Origin: DATBVX01 sp963695985
GTDB lineage: Bacteria; Pseudomonadota; Gammaproteobacteria; Steroidobacterales; Steroidobacteraceae
Length of the DNA stretch: 64,000 nt
Reading direction: 5' to 3'
Assembly (NCBI GenBank): GCA_963695985.1
Contig: CAVOIC010000003.1
Span: 62,001 to 126,000, forward strand
The notes beneath the pieces were generated by a model that was not told the origin of the DNA, made no database searches, and saw nothing but the letters and a program-made list of their open reading frames with translations. Positions 60,301-64,000 of the stretch are shown here, piece by piece. Position 1 is the first letter of the stretch. Every line of letters starts with the position of its first letter. The position numbers and the translations under genes are program-made.

Positions 60301-60936
60301 GAACTGGCCTTCCTCACCAGCGGGCGGCTTGGCGACCTGGCAACGGGCCGGCCAGTGGGCGCGGGTGAAGGTGGCCGCTGGCAACCGGGACGCATGGTCA
60401 CAGTCGCGGGACTCGTGCTCGAGGTGCGCAAGCGCGCCAACCGCGTGACGCTGGCACTCGACGATCGCAGCGGGCGCATCGAAGTGCTGTTGTACGAGGA
60501 GACGTTTCAGCAGTATCGCGACATCGTGGCCAAGGATGAGATCCTGTTGATCGAGGGGCAGCTGCGCTTCGATGAATTCACCGAAGGCTGGCGCCTCACC
60601 GCAAAACGGCTGCTGGACATCGACGCGGCGCGCGAACAGCAGGCGCGGCGCCTGATCCTTCAGTGGCCTGCCGACGGCGAGGGCGTCGACCATGTGCGCC
60701 GACTGATTGACATCCTCAAGCCTTACGTCGGTGGCAGCTGCAGCATCCAGGTCAACTACCGCGCCGCTGGCGCCAGCGCTTCCCTGTCGCTCGATGAGCA
60801 ATGGCTGGTACGGCCGGCACCGGAGCTCATCGAGCAGCTGAAGCGTTTCGTCGGGCCGGAGAATCTGCGCATCGTCTATGGTGCGCGCAGCAGCGGCGAT
60901 GATGGCGCCGCCAGCGTGGGCCGCAGCATCAACTGA
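57394..60936 (+). CDS. dnaE: DNA polymerase III subunit alpha
   Basis: 1,180 residues from ATG at 57394; the long open frame starting at 57031 lies inside rnhB in another frame and is not used. The PHP domain opens with FVHLRVHTEYSLLDS. The polymerase active site includes MPDFDIDFCMEGR (two of the three catalytic aspartates) and SGTYGVILYQEQVMQIA. Helix-hairpin-helix and OB-fold segments follow, with a beta-clamp contact expected near residue 920 (region QVDLFGLA). It is the replicative polymerase. accA follows 55 bases later. Confidence 0.97.
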   Translation: MTQFVHLRVHTEYSLLDSVVRVPELMAAAAGAAMPAIALTDETNLFAMIKFYRAAQARGLKPIIGVDVRLRETAERQEPARLTLLSQSLGGYRNLTRLITRAYLEGQRRGVPLVDRSWLTRESTAGLIALSGAQEGDVGRALLNSREADARRLLERWLELFDNRFYVEVQRVGRPNEAAYLEAALRLVGECPAPLVATNDVRFIRPQDFESHEARVCIQEGSLLADPARPRRYTEQQYLRSPAEMAELFAELPEALENSVEIARRCSLELKLGESKLPEYPVPAGITTADYLRAQAHAGLERRLPAQGETHPDAGRGGPAYEQRLAAELDTICSMGFAGYFLIVADFIRWARESGIPVGPGRGSGAGSLVAWSLGITDLDPLQHDLLFERFLNPERVSMPDFDIDFCMEGRDRVIDYVAEKYGRDRVSQIITCGTMAAKAVVRDVGRVQGMSYGYVDRIAKLIPFELGITLDKALQDEPELRRLYESEEEVRNLIDLARSLEGLTRNAGTHAGGVVIAPSMLTDFTPLFCEEGSHSVVTQFDKDDVEAAGLVKFDFLGLRTLTIIDWTVKAINAQRVAASEAPLDIAALPMDDPATFALLKSCRTNAIFQLESRGMKDLIRRLQPDRFEDIVALVALFRPGPLQSGMVDDFIARKHGRTDQPIDYLHPDLKPVLSGTYGVILYQEQVMQIAQVLAGYTLGGADLLRRAMGKKKPEEMAKQRSVFTEGAMQRGVPEPRARHIFDLMEKFAGYGFNKSHSAAYALLSYQTAWLKAHYPAQFMAAVLSADMDRTDKVVTLIDECVSLGLQVEPPDINSSRYAFTVSGAHKIRYGLGAVKGVGHSAVEAIIAERNARGPFSGIEDVCRRLDLNRVNKRVLEALIRSGCLDSLGHTRNTLMSRLAAAMQLGEQNTRAQVVGQVDLFGLAAGPAASLRAVREAELPEWPEATRLAGERDTLGLYLTGHPIAQYESELAFLTSGRLGDLATGRPVGAGEGGRWQPGRMVTVAGLVLEVRKRANRVTLALDDRSGRIEVLLYEETFQQYRDIVAKDEILLIEGQLRFDEFTEGWRLTAKRLLDIDAAREQQARRLILQWPADGEGVDHVRRLIDILKPYVGGSCSIQVNYRAAGASASLSLDEQWLVRPAPELIEQLKRFVGPENLRIVYGARSSGDDGAASVGRSIN

Positions 60937-60991
60937 GCGTCACCGCCCTGTCCGTGCAAAGGGCGCCACCGTCCGCTAGCATGGCGCGCCC

Positions 60992-61951
60992 ATGGACCTG
61001 AATTTCCTCGACTTCGAACAGCCGATCGCCGAGCTCGAGGCGAAGATCGACGAGCTCAAATTTCTCGGCTCCGACACCGAGATCAATATCGGTGAGGAGA
61101 TCGCGCGGCTCAAAGCCAAGAGCCGGGCGCTCACCACGAGCATCTTCGCCAGTCTCACACCGTGGCAGATCACGCAGCTGGCCCGTCATCCTCAGCGACC
61201 GTACGCGCTCGATTACATCGGCCAGATCTTCACCGACTTCCAGGAGCTGCATGGCGATCGCATGTACGGCGATGACATGGCGATCGTCGCCGGGCCTGCG
61301 CGGCTCGATGGGCGCGCCGTGATGGTGATCGGCCACCAGAAAGGCCGTGACACGAAAGAGCGCGTGCGACGCAACTACGGCATGCCGAAGCCCGAGGGTT
61401 ATCGCAAGGCGCTGCGGCTGATGAAGCTCGCAGAGCGCTTTCGGCTGCCGCTGGTGACGCTGATCGATACTCCGGGTGCCTATCCGGGTGTCGGTTCCGA
61501 GGAGCGCGGCCAGAGCGAGGCGATCGCGCGGAATCTCTTCGAGATGAGCACACTGGAAACCCCGATCGTCAGCGTCGTGATCGGCGAGGGCGGTTCGGGG
61601 GGCGCGCTCGCTATCGGCGTGTGCGATCGGCTGCTGATGCTCCAGTACAGCATCTATTCGGTCATTTCCCCCGAAGGCTGCGCGTCGATCCTGTGGAAGA
61701 GTGCGGACAAGAAGGAACTGGCCGCCGAGGCAATGGGAATCACGGCGGACCGGCTCAGCAAGCTGAGCCTGGTCGACGAAGTGGTGCGCGAACCGCTGGG
61801 CGGCGCGCATCGTGATCCTGCCGTCACTGCCGAGACGGTCAAGAGCGCCGTGCTGCGCAATCTGAGCGAGCTCGAAAGCGTTCCGCTGGAGCAGCTGCTT
61901 GCGGCCCGCCACGTGCGACTGAAGGCCTTCGGCGCGTTCACCGGCAACTGA
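60992..61951 (+). CDS. accA: Acetyl-CoA carboxylase carboxyltransferase subunit alpha
   Basis: A 319-residue subunit that with AccD transfers CO2 from biotin to acetyl-CoA, the first step in fatty acid synthesis. GDRMYGDDMAIV, IGHQKGRDTKERVRRN, TLIDTPGAYPGVG and EGGSGGALAIGV mark the carboxyltransferase. The length equals E. coli AccA (319). tilS begins 20 bases after the stop. Confidence 0.97.
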   Translation: MDLNFLDFEQPIAELEAKIDELKFLGSDTEINIGEEIARLKAKSRALTTSIFASLTPWQITQLARHPQRPYALDYIGQIFTDFQELHGDRMYGDDMAIVAGPARLDGRAVMVIGHQKGRDTKERVRRNYGMPKPEGYRKALRLMKLAERFRLPLVTLIDTPGAYPGVGSEERGQSEAIARNLFEMSTLETPIVSVVIGEGGSGGALAIGVCDRLLMLQYSIYSVISPEGCASILWKSADKKELAAEAMGITADRLSKLSLVDEVVREPLGGAHRDPAVTAETVKSAVLRNLSELESVPLEQLLAARHVRLKAFGAFTGN

Positions 61952-61971
61952 ATGACGCCCGCGCTCGAGCG

Positions 61972-63321
61972 ATGGCAACGGGTTTTTCCGCCGCAGCTTT
62001 GCAGGCCGCTCTAGCCGCGCTGGACGTCCCCGCGGGCTCGCGCTACTGCGTTGCGCTGAGCGGCGGGGCGGATTCCACGGCGCTGCTCAAAGGCATGGTC
62101 GATCTGCGCGAGCAGCAGGCGGGGTTCGGTCTGCGGGCCATCCACATCAACCATCACTTGCAACCGCACGCGGACGCGTGGGCGAAACATTGTGCGGCGC
62201 TCGGCAGACGGCTCGTGGTTCCCTGCCAGCTGCTGGACGCGCCGGTCGAAGCGGTGCGCGGCGAATCTCTCGAAGCTGCGGCGCGAGAGGCGCGCTACGG
62301 GTTGCTGGCTGCCAGCCTTGCATCAGGGGAATTTCTGCTGACGGCACACCAGGCCGAAGATCAGCTCGAGACGATCCTGCTGCAGCTCGCTCGTGGCGCA
62401 GGTGTCGCCGGGCTCGCAGGCATGCCGCGCCGCTCAGTTTGCGGACCGGGCATCCATCTGCGACCGCTGCTCGACTTCGGACGCGAGGAGCTGCGCACTT
62501 TCGTCGCTGCGGCGGGACTCGACTGGATCGAGGACCCGAGCAACGAGGATCCGCGTTTCGACCGTAACTTTGTGCGCCAGCAGGTTCTGCCCCTCCTGCT
62601 GCAACGTTGGCCGGCTCTGGCGGCAAGCGCCGTCCGAAGCGCTGGCCACCTGGCGAGTGCCCAGGCGCTGCTCGATGAGTTGGCGCAGGCCGACTGTGCA
62701 GGCGCCGCGGAGGGCGACCGTCTGCGCGTCCCGTCGCTGCGGGCACTTGAATCGGCACGCGTACGCAACCTGCTGCGCTTTTGGATTCGACGTCACGGGG
62801 TGCCGTTACCGGCGAGCGCGACGCTGGCACAGATCGAACAGCAGATGCTCGCCGCGCGGGCGGACGCGATTCCCGAGGTCGCCTGGGGCAACCATGTGAT
62901 GCGACGCTACCGCGATCGGCTCTATCTGGGCGCGAGGCTGCCACCACCGCCGGGCGAAACGTTGTCCTGGCCGTGGCGCGCACAGCCGGAGCTATCGCTG
63001 CCAGCGGGCCTTGGCCGGCTGCGGGCGCGCGCCGCCGAACTCGGCGTTGCAGGGCTCGCCGGTCTTCCCGACACGCTGCGTGTGAGCTGGCGCGCGGGTG
63101 GAGAGAGTCTGCGGCTCGCGACCAATCGGCCGCGACGCGAGCTGCGCACCCTGATGCAGGAGTGGGACATCGTGCCGTGGATGCGCGGCCGCATCCCGCT
63201 GCTGAGTGCGGGGCAGACGCTGGCGGCGGTCGGTGACCTGTGGGTGGCAGCCGAATTTCGCGCTGCCGCGGATCAGCCGGGCGTCCGCATCGAGTGGCTC
63301 GAACATCCCGCGCTCGATTGA
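61972..63321 (+). CDS. tilS: tRNA(Ile)-lysidine synthase TilS
   Basis: The 449-residue enzyme changes the wobble C of the AUA-decoding tRNA(Ile) to lysidine. The N-type ATP pyrophosphatase motif is S30-G-G-A-D-S35 in VALSGGADSTALL. The IHINHHL segment and HQAEDQLETILLQL follow, and a C-terminal domain with RPRREL and LMQEWDIVPWMRGRIPLL-like residues binds tRNA. It is likely the last gene of the operon that begins at rpsB, since pyrG has its own promoter. Confidence 0.95.
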   Translation: MATGFSAAALQAALAALDVPAGSRYCVALSGGADSTALLKGMVDLREQQAGFGLRAIHINHHLQPHADAWAKHCAALGRRLVVPCQLLDAPVEAVRGESLEAAAREARYGLLAASLASGEFLLTAHQAEDQLETILLQLARGAGVAGLAGMPRRSVCGPGIHLRPLLDFGREELRTFVAAAGLDWIEDPSNEDPRFDRNFVRQQVLPLLLQRWPALAASAVRSAGHLASAQALLDELAQADCAGAAEGDRLRVPSLRALESARVRNLLRFWIRRHGVPLPASATLAQIEQQMLAARADAIPEVAWGNHVMRRYRDRLYLGARLPPPPGETLSWPWRAQPELSLPAGLGRLRARAAELGVAGLAGLPDTLRVSWRAGGESLRLATNRPRRELRTLMQEWDIVPWMRGRIPLLSAGQTLAAVGDLWVAAEFRAAADQPGVRIEWLEHPALD

Positions 63322-63377
63322 AGCGCTGGACAGGTGCACGCGCCCGATTTCGCGAGCGCCGCGTGCGGCAAGTTTCA

Positions 63378-63406
63378 TTGAGCCGACCCGCCCGTTCTGG
63401 TACCCT
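63378..63406 (+). promoter_or_regulatory. pyrG promoter
   Basis: TTGAGC (63378-63383) and TACCCT (63401-63406) are 17 bases apart, and TGG precedes the -10, giving an extended -10 form. It lies about 150 bases before pyrG, leaving a long leader. Confidence 0.5.
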
Positions 63407-63552
63407 GACTGCCCGTCGAAAATCAGCGGCTGACGCGGCGCAGCTGAGCGACGGGATCAACTGATCTCCCTCTCCGACGACCGCCCGCGGCCCTTCGGTA
63501 CACATGACCGGTCCTGTTGCGCGGGACCCTTTGCGTTGCGAGTGAGTCTGGC

Positions 63553-64000
63553 ATGACCCGTTTCGTATTCGTCACCGGCGGCGTCGTTTCTTCGTTGGGC
63601 AAGGGCATCGCCAGCGCTTCGCTCGGCGCGATTCTCGAGGCGCGCGGGCTCAAGATCGCGATGGTGAAGCTCGATCCGTACATCAACGTCGATCCCGGCA
63701 CCATGAGCCCATTCCAGCATGGTGAGGTCTTCGTAACGCAGGACGGCACCGAGACCGATCTGGACCTCGGGCATTACGAGCGTTTCGTGCGCACGACGAC
63801 CGGCCGCAACAGCAATTTCACCACCGGGCGCATCTACGAACGCGTGATCGCCAAGGAACGGCGCGGTGACTACCTGGGCGCAACCGTGCAGGTCATTCCG
63901 CACATCACCGACGAGATCAAGCGCAGCATCCGCCTGGGCGCGGGCGATGCCGACGTGTGCATGGTGGAGATCGGCGGCACCGTCGGCGACATCGAATCCC
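63553..64000 (+). CDS. pyrG: CTP synthase, 5' part (gene continues past window)
   Basis: The window holds the first 149 residues of the amidoligase domain: MTRFVFVTGGVVSSLGKGIAS, the ATP loop GGVVSSLGKG, DPYINVDPGTMSPFQHGEVFV and ETDLDLGHYERF. It converts UTP to CTP with glutamine. The full gene is about 545 residues; the glutaminase domain is outside. Its long leader (about 140 bases) has no obvious hairpin. Confidence 0.97.
   Translation, partial: MTRFVFVTGGVVSSLGKGIASASLGAILEARGLKIAMVKLDPYINVDPGTMSPFQHGEVFVTQDGTETDLDLGHYERFVRTTTGRNSNFTTGRIYERVIAKERRGDYLGATVQVIPHITDEIKRSIRLGAGDADVCMVEIGGTVGDIES

Noticed and set aside
1..64000. CRISPR arrays, insertion sequences, prophage or integrase genes
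   Set aside because: No spaced repeats of the right size, no transposase or phage-type protein, and gene order is that of a normal chromosome.

Overview
The window is chromosomal DNA from a high-GC gammaproteobacterium. The strongest sign is gene order: map, glnD, dapC and dapD run leftward, divergent from rpsB-tsf-pyrH-frr-uppS-cdsA-dxr-rseP-bamA-skp-lpxD-fabZ-lpxA-lpxB-rnhB-dnaE-accA-tilS and then pyrG. This is the Pseudomonas/Xanthomonas-like version of that cluster. A medium-chain-type PHA depolymerase, a long PstC and PstA, and LPS genes point the same way. My guess is a Nevskiales/Steroidobacterales/Xanthomonadales-like lineage, but no 16S or other rRNA is present to confirm it. I found no tRNA, rRNA, CRISPR array, insertion sequence or prophage.

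Layout. (1) 1-7,600: the end of a YbdK-type carboxylate-amine ligase, an O-methyltransferase, a periplasmic di-heme peroxidase, a cupin, dusA, an FHA-adenylate cyclase, and GTP-dependent PEP carboxykinase. (2) 7,650-11,100: a leftward polyhydroxyalkanoate group (phasin, PHA depolymerase, PHA synthase). (3) 11,400-19,700: a four-gene secreted/outer-membrane cluster. Three small or medium DUF11-type periplasmic or surface proteins are followed by a 1,856-residue protein with DUF11, SdrB-like and Ig-like modules and a C-terminal beta-barrel. No named system fits this cluster, and it is the main candidate for something undescribed. (4) 19,700-22,335: yoaA and tsaB. (5) 22,340-36,807: a phosphate-response region with phoB-phoR, a GT4 glycosyltransferase with a small overlapping upstream ORF, a GDP-fucose synthase, a first phoU, dsbB, dapE, then pstS, a frame-disrupted porin, pstC-pstA-pstB and a second phoU. 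Pho-box-like repeats with canonical spacing to a -10 hexamer precede phoB and pstS, and a weaker one precedes pstC. (6) 36,846-42,355: dapD, dapC, glnD and map on the minus strand. (7) 42,414-64,000: the translation/isoprenoid/envelope/LPS/DNA replication operon, ending in the start of pyrG.

How the parts work together. Region 5 senses and imports phosphate and probably adjusts the envelope to phosphate supply. Regions 6 and 7 supply lysine/diaminopimelate, nitrogen signalling, protein synthesis, undecaprenyl and CDP-diacylglycerol carriers, lipid A and outer membrane protein assembly. Region 2 stores carbon. A CRP-like palindrome lies in the divergent promoter region between the PHA synthase and the DUF11 cluster, and a class III adenylate cyclase is encoded about 6 kb away, so cAMP control of either side is possible but is inference.

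Several perfect hairpins sit in leaders and gene junctions. The strongest is a 15-bp stem inside the predicted N-terminal coding region of the giant surface gene.
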